A stretch of 64,000 bases of DNA from CAVRAW01 sp963716135 (GTDB lineage: Bacteria > Planctomycetota > Planctomycetia > Pirellulales > JADZDJ01), in the NCBI GenBank assembly GCA_963716135.1, contig OY970289.1:4030001-4094000 (forward strand), in the 5' to 3' direction. Each line of letters opens with the position of its first letter. Within the stretch, counting starts at the first letter, position 1. The position numbers and the translations under genes were made by a program. The notes below the pieces were generated by a model, which saw only the letters and a program-made list of their open reading frames with translations, was not told the DNA's origin and ran no database searches. Of this stretch, positions 27,641-35,157 are shown piece after piece.

Positions 27641-27703
27641 TTGCAATCGGCTCATTCTAAACCTTTTCCACCTGCCGTCAAGTGCCGGGATCTCGGATCC
27701 TCG

Positions 27704-27731
27704 AAAAAAAACCGCCAGCGCTTCGGACGCT
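27704..27731 (-). terminator. Possible terminator overlapping the end of yqgE
   Basis: On the leftward strand, AGCG and CGCT arms around CCGAAG are followed by GGCGG and then a run of eight T. The hairpin is short and overlaps the yqgE stop codon. The long T-run supports a terminator separating yqgE from the PEP-CTERM operon. Confidence 0.35.
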
Positions 27732-28287
27732 AGTTTACCGACGGATCGGGCGGCTCGTGCTTGAGCTTGATGCCGGCTAGGCGAGTCGTGGAAGTAACGT
27801 CGTGGCACAATTTGTCCCACAAATCGTCGCCGGGCCAAAAGACATATTCGCTCTTGGCGGGAGCAGGGAACCACGCCCCTTCGGCCAATTCCACTGCCAA
27901 CTGACCGGAATTCCAGCCCGCATAGCCCGCATAGAAACGAGCTGCACTTTCCGGCTTAAGCACTAAGTGTTCGATCTTATCCTTGGCCGTGGCGAAAAAT
28001 AGATTCGGCAACACTTCGTTTTCCGACAGAAATTCCTCGGTGTGAATGGCCATCAGCGGCCCCGCACAAGGCCCGCCGTGGTAAATGACGGCCTCCGTCG
28101 TGCAGGGAGTTTCGCTGACGTTTCCCCACACGTTCTTCAATAGCGTGGTGCTGGGGCGATTGAGGATCAAACCCAGGGCTCCTTCATCGCCGGAGCGCAC
28201 CAACAGCACGACGGTGCGAAAAAAGTTCGGGTCGCCAAGCTTGGGCGAGGCCACGAGCAGATTGCCTTCGAGCGAGCTCATCTGCAT
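27730..28287 (-). CDS. yqgE: YqgE/AlgH family protein
   Basis: 185 residues from the ATG at 28287; an ATG at 28308 adds seven residues. The family signature is complete: LEGNLLVASPKLGDPNFFRTVVLL at the N-terminus, GALGLILNRPS, YHGGPC and FYAGYAGWNSGQLAVELAEGAWF near the C-terminus. YqgE/AlgH (DUF179) proteins are conserved cytoplasmic proteins of unproven biochemical role, in some species linked to transcription of exopolysaccharide genes. The gene stands alone, upstream of the iron-box promoter. Confidence 0.93.
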   Translation of the reverse strand: MQMSSLEGNLLVASPKLGDPNFFRTVVLLVRSGDEGALGLILNRPSTTLLKNVWGNVSETPCTTEAVIYHGGPCAGPLMAIHTEEFLSENEVLPNLFFATAKDKIEHLVLKPESAARFYAGYAGWNSGQLAVELAEGAWFPAPAKSEYVFWPGDDLWDKLCHDVTSTTRLAGIKLKHEPPDPSVN

Positions 28288-28574
28288 TGAATCCAACGAT
28301 GAATGCAATCGAGCGGAAAGGCCATCGGATTACACGCGGAATCCAGCAATTGAGTATGCGATAGCGCAAGCCTTCAGGCAATGGGCTACGTAGAAACGCC
28401 AGGTGGCCACGCCATTGGAATCCGCCCAAATGCCGATTAGAATGCATTTGTCGATCCGCGCCGCAATTCTGCGGGCGCACTGCGCCGGGTGGCCTTGGTC
28501 CTCCCAGTGAAGCCTGCGATTGGCTCGATTTGCGTAGTCTTATTTGAGTCTTTTTTGATTGCGAGGAGCTTTGC

Positions 28575-30017
28575 ATGCGGAATTTGTGCAGTCGGCCCTG
28601 GGTTTCCCGCAACTTTGTCCTCATCTTGACGGCCGCAAGCGTTTGGCTGTTCGGCAGCCGACCGGCGGAGGCCCAAATTACGGTGGAGTCGGTGATTGGC
28701 ACGGCCGTATCGAATTCGAACGATGCTCAATATCAAGACGTGGCCGACGCTCTGACGCGATTTCAAAACGGCGACGTGAACGCCGCGCGTGAACTTCTGG
28801 CTCGCGCCAAACAGAAAAATCCCAAACTGGCGCCCAGCGAAGTGATGCTCGCTAGATTGCTCGTGGCAGCCGGGCAATTGACGCTCGCCCGGGCCGAATT
28901 GGAACGTGCTGTCGTTGCCTACCCGGACGATCCGGAAGCCTATTTATTGTTCGCGGAATTGGCGCTGCGCGAAGGACGCACGACGGACGCCGAAACACTG
29001 TTCGCAAAAGCCAAAACACTCTCCGACAATTTCAAGGAGAACTCCAAGCGGCAACGCAATTTTTTGATGCGGGCCAATGCCGGCCTGACGGGCGTCGCTG
29101 AAAACCGCGATCAATGGGACCAAGCGACGAAATTTTTGAAGGCCTGGCTCGAACTGGACCCCGACAGCGCGGCGGCGCATCAGCATTTGGGCCGCGCTTA
29201 TTTCAAGCTAAAAAATGACAAGGACGCATACGAGGAATTCCAATCCGCCGTGAAGCTCGATCCGCAACTGATGAATGCTGACATCATGATGGGGCAGATG
29301 TACGAGGACAGCAAAAACCGCGACCAGGCTGTCAAGTTCATTCAAGCCGCGGTCAAAAAGAATCCGCAGAGTCTAAAGGTACTGTTAGACGCCGCCATCT
29401 GGGCGATGGTTACCAACCGCATGGCAGATGCCCAAAGCTACGCCGACTCGGCGTTGCGGGTCGACCCCAAATCCGTCGACGCGCAAGTAGTCCGTGGTCA
29501 GGTTGCCCGCATGATGGGCGATTTGAAGACGGCGGAATCGCTGTTGGAGCAAGCGCATCTGCAGGCGCCCAGCAATCTCAACGCCGCGAATCAGTTGGCG
29601 ATTGCCTTGGCGGATTCCAATGACAACGTCAAGAAGCAACGCGCTTTGGAACTCGCTCAATTGACGCTGCGCGTTTCCGCCCAGGGAAATCAAGTGAATC
29701 CCGCCGCACTAACCACGCTGGCTTGGGTCTACTACCGAATGGGCAAGGGCGCCGAAGCCGAACAGTTGGTAGGCAGGATTCTGGCCGGCGGAATGCTGAA
29801 TGCTGATATCGCTTACTATGTTGCTAAAATCCTGCAGGAGCGCGGACGGGCTGACGACGCGACAAACCTGCTGGAAGCCGCATTGAAAAATCCGGCGCCG
29901 TTTATCCAGCGGCAGAATGCGTCCGAATTGCTCAAACAAATTTCTGCCACGAAAGCGGCGGACGCCCAGCCCGCCAAAAGCCAAAAAACCTCGTCCGAAG
30001 ACTTCAAGTCCAAATGA
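28575..30017 (+). CDS. Secreted TPR-repeat protein
   Basis: 480 residues with AGGAG about eight bases before the ATG. A signal peptide (FVLILTAASVWLFGSRPAEA) is followed by about eleven tandem TPR or TPR-like helix pairs, for example LDPDSAAAHQHLGRAYFKLK, VYYRMGKGAEAEQLV and ARLLVAAGQLTLARAELERA. The C-terminal 30 residues are Lys/Ser-rich and disordered. TPR proteins of this type are periplasmic scaffolds for protein complexes; the partner is unknown. The gene stands alone between yqgE (opposite strand) and a leftward hypothetical gene. Confidence 0.85.
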   Translation: MRNLCSRPWVSRNFVLILTAASVWLFGSRPAEAQITVESVIGTAVSNSNDAQYQDVADALTRFQNGDVNAARELLARAKQKNPKLAPSEVMLARLLVAAGQLTLARAELERAVVAYPDDPEAYLLFAELALREGRTTDAETLFAKAKTLSDNFKENSKRQRNFLMRANAGLTGVAENRDQWDQATKFLKAWLELDPDSAAAHQHLGRAYFKLKNDKDAYEEFQSAVKLDPQLMNADIMMGQMYEDSKNRDQAVKFIQAAVKKNPQSLKVLLDAAIWAMVTNRMADAQSYADSALRVDPKSVDAQVVRGQVARMMGDLKTAESLLEQAHLQAPSNLNAANQLAIALADSNDNVKKQRALELAQLTLRVSAQGNQVNPAALTTLAWVYYRMGKGAEAEQLVGRILAGGMLNADIAYYVAKILQERGRADDATNLLEAALKNPAPFIQRQNASELLKQISATKAADAQPAKSQKTSSEDFKSK

Positions 30018-30073
30018 GCTGACGTCTAGCTCACAAGTTTGGTTTTCGGACCCAAGGCAGCTAAGCCGGATTT

Positions 30074-30799
30074 CTAATCCAGCCGCTGGGGCGGCATCAC
30101 CGACGGCAAGTCGTTCCTGCGGCGCGACGAGCCGCTCCCGGCCGGCTGCGTACGCGGATCGGTTGTCCCCTGGGCGTTCGATTTCGTCTTCCCCAACGAT
30201 TCGGTGAGCGGGGCCGACCCCGGCTGCGCGTAAACCGAGGTCGGCCGCTTCACTGGTTTTTGATCGTCGGTCGGGGCTGGCTCCAAGGATCGGGTCCAGC
30301 CGTCAGATTTTGGAGCGATCTTGGCGGGCGTGGGCGATTGAGACGTATCGTAGTCGTTTCCCTGTTGATTGTATCCAACCATCGAGGTGTCGCTGGTTCC
30401 GCTTGAACGCCGGCGGTCGCTTACGTACTGCCCTTGGTTATCGACCGGTTGATTGTTGCTTTGTGGATTTTCGATTTGCTGGTTGTCGCTACGCTGATTG
30501 CCAAAGTGTTGCATGTCATTGCCTCGACGCCCGCGATCGCGCCGAATGAAGCCGGTTGGGCTTACCGCGGCCCGGCCGGTCGGCGTCATGGCGGGCACAG
30601 GCTCGATCGACTCGATGCGCTCCGGCCGGCATTGCGCGGTGGCGTGCCATCCGCCGTGGCCGTAGAACTTGGTGGGCACTTCCAGCGGCGGGAAGCCGAC
30701 GTTCTCGCCGTTATGAAAGCTGGTGAACATCTCGAGGGCCGCAGCGTTGGAAACCAATGCCGCCATCGCAATACAACACAGCAAGACCAGACGGTACAT
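30074..30799 (-). CDS. Secreted low-complexity hypothetical protein
   Basis: 241 residues. Signal peptide MYRLVLLCCIAMAALVSNAAA, a short globular start (FHNGENVGFPPLEVPTKFYG) and then a long Gln/Asn/Ser/Pro-rich region with tandem-like units QSNNQPVDNQGQ. No recognised domain. The N-terminal 60 residues have some cysteine and aromatic content and could be a small domain; the rest is disordered. It is exported by the signal peptide. Nothing in the neighbourhood indicates its role. Confidence 0.55.
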   Translation of the reverse strand: MYRLVLLCCIAMAALVSNAAALEMFTSFHNGENVGFPPLEVPTKFYGHGGWHATAQCRPERIESIEPVPAMTPTGRAAVSPTGFIRRDRGRRGNDMQHFGNQRSDNQQIENPQSNNQPVDNQGQYVSDRRRSSGTSDTSMVGYNQQGNDYDTSQSPTPAKIAPKSDGWTRSLEPAPTDDQKPVKRPTSVYAQPGSAPLTESLGKTKSNAQGTTDPRTQPAGSGSSRRRNDLPSVMPPQRLD

Positions 30800-31207
30800 G
30801 GAGGGCTCCGAAGGGGGAAGGACGTAACGGGGCGGGCGGTGCAGCGGCGCTTTCGGCGAGCGCGGGTGTTACGCATCTCTATTGTGCGCTCTATTTTGCA
30901 CTTTGAGTCCCGCCCTCCCAGAAAATGATGGGTCACAAACCATCAAATCTCCAACTTCTGGAAGCCTGAACCACCTATGCACGCCAATCCGGTGCTGCGG
31001 CGCCAGGGCAGGGCGGTAATCAGGCATTCCCCACACAAACTGCAAGGCCATCGCAGACGTTGCATATTCCAATACGGCGGGATTCCGCACGGCGAAACAG
31101 ACGCCTATAACGATCGTGTAGTCGGCCTAACCTGCTCTGGATAGACTCTGGGGAATTATTTTCTCGACGTCAGCGGGTGCGTGCCAATTCCCGGGAGATT
31201 GGCGGTT
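30800..31207. other. Intergenic region without a convincing gene
   Basis: About 400 bases between a leftward secreted-protein gene and a rightward membrane-protein gene, so it must contain two divergent promoters. No ORF here has family support and I see no clear repeat, tRNA or terminator. Confidence 0.5.
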
Positions 31208-32158
31208 ATGGCAATCGTGGCGAGCGACTTTGGCGGACTGCTCTACTTGGGAATTGTGATGTTGCTGATCGCGGTATGCGTTGTGCTGTCGATCATTTCG
31301 ATCATCTTTCTATGCGTGGCGGCTTACCGACTTCGAGATACCACGCTCGTGGCCCCTATGGCATGGGTAATACTGAGCCTCGTACTCTGGGCATATGCAG
31401 TCGTAGCGCCCATGCGAGACGCACGGGGAAGTGCCTTGCCGGCAGATCGCCAAACCATAGCGGCAATTGCGTTGCTCAGCATGGCTTGCCCGATGGTTGC
31501 GCTTTTGGGTGCGCGGCGTCCGCAAAACAAAATTTGGCCATTGGTGGTGGCATCGTTGCTGGGAATCTTGATTCTGCCGGAGTTACCGAACCTGTTCGGA
31601 CAAGGCGATCGGCAATTGGCGCACAGTGTGTGGCAGTGGTTTTTCGCCGGGCTGTTGCTGGTGGGCTGGTTAAACTTTTTGCCCACACGATTGATGTTGG
31701 CCGCCACACTTTGGTCGCTGCCCGGGCTGTGGTGGGCTTGGGGCGGAACCATCCATTGGTTGCAGATCTTTGCGCCGGCAGTGGCCTGCATCGCCGGTGT
31801 ATTGGCGGTAAAGCGATGGAGGTCCGCGAACTCGGCGGGAAACTGGAACCGAGTGTGGCGCGATTTTCGCAATCTGTACGGCGTCGTTTGGGCGCGGCGC
31901 GTGATGGAGCGCGCCAACGCGCTGGCCATCTCCGTGGGCGCCGAAGTGGCACTCGACTGGTGGGGCTTTCATGCAAGTCAACCGCTTCAAGCTGCAAGCG
32001 TTTCCGCGGCCCCATCCGCCGGCACGCAACAAGCGCCCTCTCTGGACCAGATGGCGCTGTTGGAACCCGGCCTGCGCAACCTGCTCCGCCGCTTTGTGTC
32101 CGACCGCTGGATTGACCAGCGGCTGGCGGCCGCCGACAGCTCCAATCAACCGCGCTGA
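31208..32158 (+). CDS. Polytopic membrane protein of unknown function
   Basis: 316 residues from the ATG at 31208, with GGGAG about ten bases upstream; the frame can be extended to 31181. About eight membrane helices lie in the first 220 residues (for example LGIVMLLIAVCVVLSIISIIFLCV, MAWVILSLVLWAYAVV, VVASLLGILILPELP). A cytoplasmic C-terminal part (WRDFRNLYGVVWARRVMERANAL) follows. It does not match a family I recognise, though the C-terminal pattern WRDFRNLYGVVWA is shared by planctomycete hypothetical proteins. Its partner genes 32254 and 32497 are also small membrane-associated proteins in the same direction. Confidence 0.6.
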   Translation: MAIVASDFGGLLYLGIVMLLIAVCVVLSIISIIFLCVAAYRLRDTTLVAPMAWVILSLVLWAYAVVAPMRDARGSALPADRQTIAAIALLSMACPMVALLGARRPQNKIWPLVVASLLGILILPELPNLFGQGDRQLAHSVWQWFFAGLLLVGWLNFLPTRLMLAATLWSLPGLWWAWGGTIHWLQIFAPAVACIAGVLAVKRWRSANSAGNWNRVWRDFRNLYGVVWARRVMERANALAISVGAEVALDWWGFHASQPLQAASVSAAPSAGTQQAPSLDQMALLEPGLRNLLRRFVSDRWIDQRLAAADSSNQPR

Positions 32159-32253
32159 GGGTGTTTGTCAGGTCGCTTGCACCGCTTTACAATGGTGCGG
32201 CCGGATCATCGGCTCAATGAACTAGCGATTGCCACAACGTAAAAGGTCATCCG

Positions 32254-32445
32254 ATGAATGAAGATCTGGACAAGGTGATGAACGATATCGATCGTTCGGC
32301 CGAAGAGTGCTACATCGAGATGCGAGAGAAGGCCGCCGAATTGTGCCAGTCGGTCGAAACCTACGTGCGGAAGGAGCCGGTGAAGGCGGCGGTGATTGCC
32401 GTGGGACTGGGTTTTGTGGCTGGGGTGCTGTTGGCGCGGCGATAG
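32254..32445 (+). CDS. ElaB/YqjD/DUF883-like small membrane protein
   Basis: 63 residues: an amphipathic coiled-coil (MNEDLDKVMNDIDRSAEECY) and a C-terminal helix with the glycine-zipper-like end VKAAVIAVGLGFVAGVLLARR. This is the YqjD/ElaB/DUF883 layout, C-tail anchored inner-membrane proteins, some of which bind ribosomes in stationary phase. That activity is known only in enterobacteria; here only the architecture is shared. It directly precedes the Holin-X-like gene. Confidence 0.78.
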   Translation: MNEDLDKVMNDIDRSAEECYIEMREKAAELCQSVETYVRKEPVKAAVIAVGLGFVAGVLLARR

Positions 32446-32496
32446 TTTGCGTCGCACCGATTCTTCAATCTCTCTTTGTACTCAAAGCGATCCCAC

Positions 32497-33051
32497 ATGG
32501 CGGACGACGGCACGCCCCACGCGCAGGATGCAACCGGCCGGGTTCCGCCGTCCGACGATCCTTCGGACGCCATGGGCGGCGGACCAAACCTGGACGATCG
32601 CCACGGGCCCGATGCAATCTATGAAGCGCTGGAACACCTGGCCGAAGCGCGCGAATATGCGGCGCATCTTGCCGGCGCAGAATTCGATCGCCTGAAAATG
32701 CGGCTTCGGCGCATGGCCATGTGGGCCATCGTCGGCGTGGCAGCCGTCGTCGTGTTTTTGGCGATTCTGGTAACGGCCGTCGGATTACTGCTGTGGGGGT
32801 TAGCCACGCTGCTTGTCGCGCTGGTGGGTTGGCCAATGTGGGCCGGCGCGATTGCCGTGGGCGGCGGCGTAGTGCTCGTTGCGGTGGCGGCGCTCCTGAT
32901 CGACTTTTGGGCATGGAACCGGGGGGCATATTCAGCAGCCCGGCGCCGCTTCGAAACGCGCAAACGAAAGCAGCGCGAGCGGTTCGGCCGCAGTGTCGAT
33001 CGGCGCGAGGATGCGCAGATCGATTCCAGCGCTGAACATCCGGCCGAATGA
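32497..33051 (+). CDS. Phage-holin-like (DUF1469/YqjE-type) membrane protein
   Basis: 184 residues from the ATG at 32497. A soluble N-terminal 65 residues is followed by two membrane helices (MAMWAIVGVAAVVVFLAILVTAV and VGWPMWAGAIAVGGGVVLVAVAAL) and a strongly basic C-terminal helix. The two-helix arrangement after an amphipathic helix is that of YqjE/Holin-X-like proteins, which in many bacteria sit beside YqjD/DUF883 genes, as here (DUF883-like gene 50 bases upstream). A stress-related membrane role is inferred from that pairing. Confidence 0.68.
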   Translation: MADDGTPHAQDATGRVPPSDDPSDAMGGGPNLDDRHGPDAIYEALEHLAEAREYAAHLAGAEFDRLKMRLRRMAMWAIVGVAAVVVFLAILVTAVGLLLWGLATLLVALVGWPMWAGAIAVGGGVVLVAVAALLIDFWAWNRGAYSAARRRFETRKRKQRERFGRSVDRREDAQIDSSAEHPAE

Positions 33052-33084
33052 AATATTCTCCGGTCCTCGATTTAATATTGCGGA

Positions 33085-34226
33085 TTAACCAGGCGGCGCG
33101 GGCTGTGGATTCGATTCCGAGCCCTTTTGCGTCGATTGACCGGGAGGCTCCGGCTGTGGATCAAGCTGCAGCGATTTGCCAGGCTGTGGATTCGAGTCAG
33201 AGCCTTTTTGCGTCGGTTTGCCGGGCGGCTCCGGCTGCGGATTGAGCTGCAGCACTTTGTTCGATCCGGGGGGTTCGGGCTGCGGATTGAGCTGCAGCAC
33301 TTTGTTGCTGCCGGGTGATTTGGGCTGCGGGCTAAATTGCATCAGATACACATGCTGGGCATTCACTTGATCCACGAATTGCAGCAGATACACGTGCGTT
33401 TTACGAAATGTGGGAAGATTCGCTATGACAGCATATTGAGATTGCTTGGCGACATCGTCGTAGCGCTTGGCCAACGCACGCACTTGATCGGATTCCTCCA
33501 GCGTCAAATCGCGTGCGCCGCGGGCAATTGTTGGATCTTTTTCGTATCGAGAAACTGCTGCCAGCCGGCGCCCGTTTCCATTCGACCCAGAGATTCATCG
33601 AGCTGCCGGGTGCTGGCGGCCAGGTCGCGATGGCTGCGTCCGACCGACCCGAGCGCATACTCGGGAAGCAATACGTCCAGTGCGCGCACACCCCACATTT
33701 GCGCCAAAGCTTGATACTCAGGCTGGCGGCGGGCTTCGCTGACTCGCTTCGCGATCGACTGGAGTTGCCCTCGTGTCGCAGCGTCCGTCGCTCCGGGAGG
33801 ATCGCGCCATGCAGTGCAGGCCAGACCCCCCAGATCGAAATGTTTTCGCCATTGATCGCCGGTGGACAGGTTGTCGAGATCGTCATCCAAGCTGGCCAGC
33901 GCGCGGCGCACGCTGCGTTGCAACTGTTCGTTCGACATGCGGGCGACTTCTTGCTGCGAGGGGACAGGCGCAGGCTGCGGCGCCTCTTCCTGGTAGCGGC
34001 GCGGCGCGTTGTCGTACGAGTCGTAATTGTTCGCCGGCGGCGGCGAGAGCATCCGCATTAAATCACCCATATTGGGCGCCGGCCGCTGAGGAGGGGGCTG
34101 ATTCTGCGGCGCCCCGAATTGGCGCTGGGCTCGCTGCGGTTGATTAGCCTGCCCACGCGCAGTTTCGCTCAGTTCACTGACAATGGCCCACAACACCACG
34201 CACAGAATGGGCGCGGAACGGCGCAT
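33085..34226 (-). CDS. Secreted protein with NPQPEPPG-repeat tail (frameshifted)
   Basis: Start at ATG 34226, giving signal segment MRRSAPILCVVLWAIVSELS. A Pro/Gln-rich region leads to a helical domain (RMSNEQLQRSVRRALASLDDD; LDTKKIQQLPA). The frame breaks near 33510; the other frame goes on with LTLEESDQVRALAKRYDDVAK and a helix YAVIANLPTFRKTHVYLLQF. The last 80 residues are a repetitive Pro-rich tail of LNPQPEPPG-type units. A TTGA overlap at the break could instead be a real translationally coupled second ORF. No catalytic family was recognised; the tail motif recurs in unrelated bacterial proteins and probably is a binding or secretion tag. Confidence 0.55.
33232..33325. repeat. Tandem 45-base minisatellite within the NPQPEPPG tail
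   Basis: Two nearly identical units of about 45 bases (GGGCTGCGGATTGAGCTGCAG, then CACTTTGTT...) lie side by side and are flanked by more degenerate copies. On the leftward strand each unit encodes LQLNPQPEPPGSNKV. Confidence 0.65.
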
Positions 34227-34548
34227 GGCCTGCCTCACTTTTTCTTTGCCGTGCGCCAGCGGCACGGCAGCGACAAGGTGCCCCGGACGCCATCCAGTCT
34301 ACTGCCGTCGGGGAACAAACTACAAGCCTGGGTAAGGTGCGAGAATTGGCGGCCTTTTGCGGGATGCGGCGATTCGAATACTGCCTTTGGGTACTGGCAA
34401 TTCTTGCGATTTACGACCGCTCCCGGTCCGCCGAAAAAAATATTCCACCTCAGTTGCTTGAATATGCACTATTGCGGGTGTAGCATGATTCCCACGATTG
34501 GCTAGAGCACGGAACACACTGACGCCTCGCATTTCTTTGAGGCACATC
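34227..34548. other. Divergent promoter region without a gene
   Basis: About 320 bases between a leftward secreted-protein gene and a rightward secreted-protein gene. It holds the candidate promoter at 34458-34486. No ORF with family support is visible. Confidence 0.5.
34458..34486 (+). promoter_or_regulatory. Sigma70-like promoter for the small secreted helical protein
   Basis: TTGAAT (34458-34463), 17-base spacer, TAGCAT (34481-34486), about 63 bases before the ATG at 34549. Sequence match is good, no transcript data. Confidence 0.4.
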
Positions 34549-35004
34549 ATGTTGATCAAGTTCTCTTGTGTTTTGGTGTTAACGGCCGGCTTTTTGATGC
34601 CGCCGTTGGTGAATGCTGACAACCGCAAGCCTGCTGACGCTCAAATGCAGGGCGCTGCGGCGAGCGATGATCAAGCGGCGCCGGCCGAGGGCAAATTGCA
34701 CGGACGTTTGCCGCAATTCTATTCCAAGCTCGACGTGAGCACCGAGCAACGCCAAAGGATTTATCGAATTCAAGCTTCCTACGCGGCCAAGACCGATGCG
34801 CTGGAAAAACAGTTGCAGGAATTGAAAGCGCAATGCAACGCCGAAGCGAGAACCGTTCTAACGGCCGACCAGCAAGCCAAACTGGACGAACTGATCAGCG
34901 AACGAAAAAGCAAAAAATCGAAAGACGTGAAAACGGCCGACGTGAAGGCAACCGCGCCGGCGGCGGGAGACAGCAACAAAGTCACCGAGAGCGCTGCGAA
35001 ATAG
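34549..35004 (+). CDS. Small secreted helical protein, Spy/LTXXQ-like
   Basis: 151 residues from the ATG at 34549 with TGAGG seven bases upstream. Signal peptide (FSCVLVLTAGFLMPPLVNA), then an amphipathic helical core: LPQFYSKLDVSTEQRQRIYRI, LQELKAQCNAEARTVLTADQQAKL. The LTADQQ element and length resemble the Spy/CpxP (LTXXQ) periplasmic chaperone-like fold. The C-terminus is Lys/Ala-rich and disordered. The similarity is of pattern, not proven homology. A clear terminator follows at 35055. Confidence 0.6.
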   Translation: MLIKFSCVLVLTAGFLMPPLVNADNRKPADAQMQGAAASDDQAAPAEGKLHGRLPQFYSKLDVSTEQRQRIYRIQASYAAKTDALEKQLQELKAQCNAEARTVLTADQQAKLDELISERKSKKSKDVKTADVKATAPAAGDSNKVTESAAK

Positions 35005-35054
35005 CAGACGGAAGAATATCGCACCTTGACTAATCAATCGCGGCGGCTCATTCG

Positions 35055-35089
35055 CCCGGCGGCGGCAAAAACCACCGCCGGGTTTTTTT
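35055..35089 (+). terminator. Rho-independent terminator
   Basis: CCCGGCGG (35055-35062) pairs with CCGCCGGG (35075-35082) around a loop of GCAAAAACCA, followed by seven T. It lies 51 bases after the stop of the small secreted protein. Textbook form. Confidence 0.85.
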
Positions 35090-35157
35090 GCGCGACAATA
35101 ATGGCGGCGCCCGATGATTGACGCCAGCGCCTCAACAAGCCCGGCGGAGAGCAAAAT

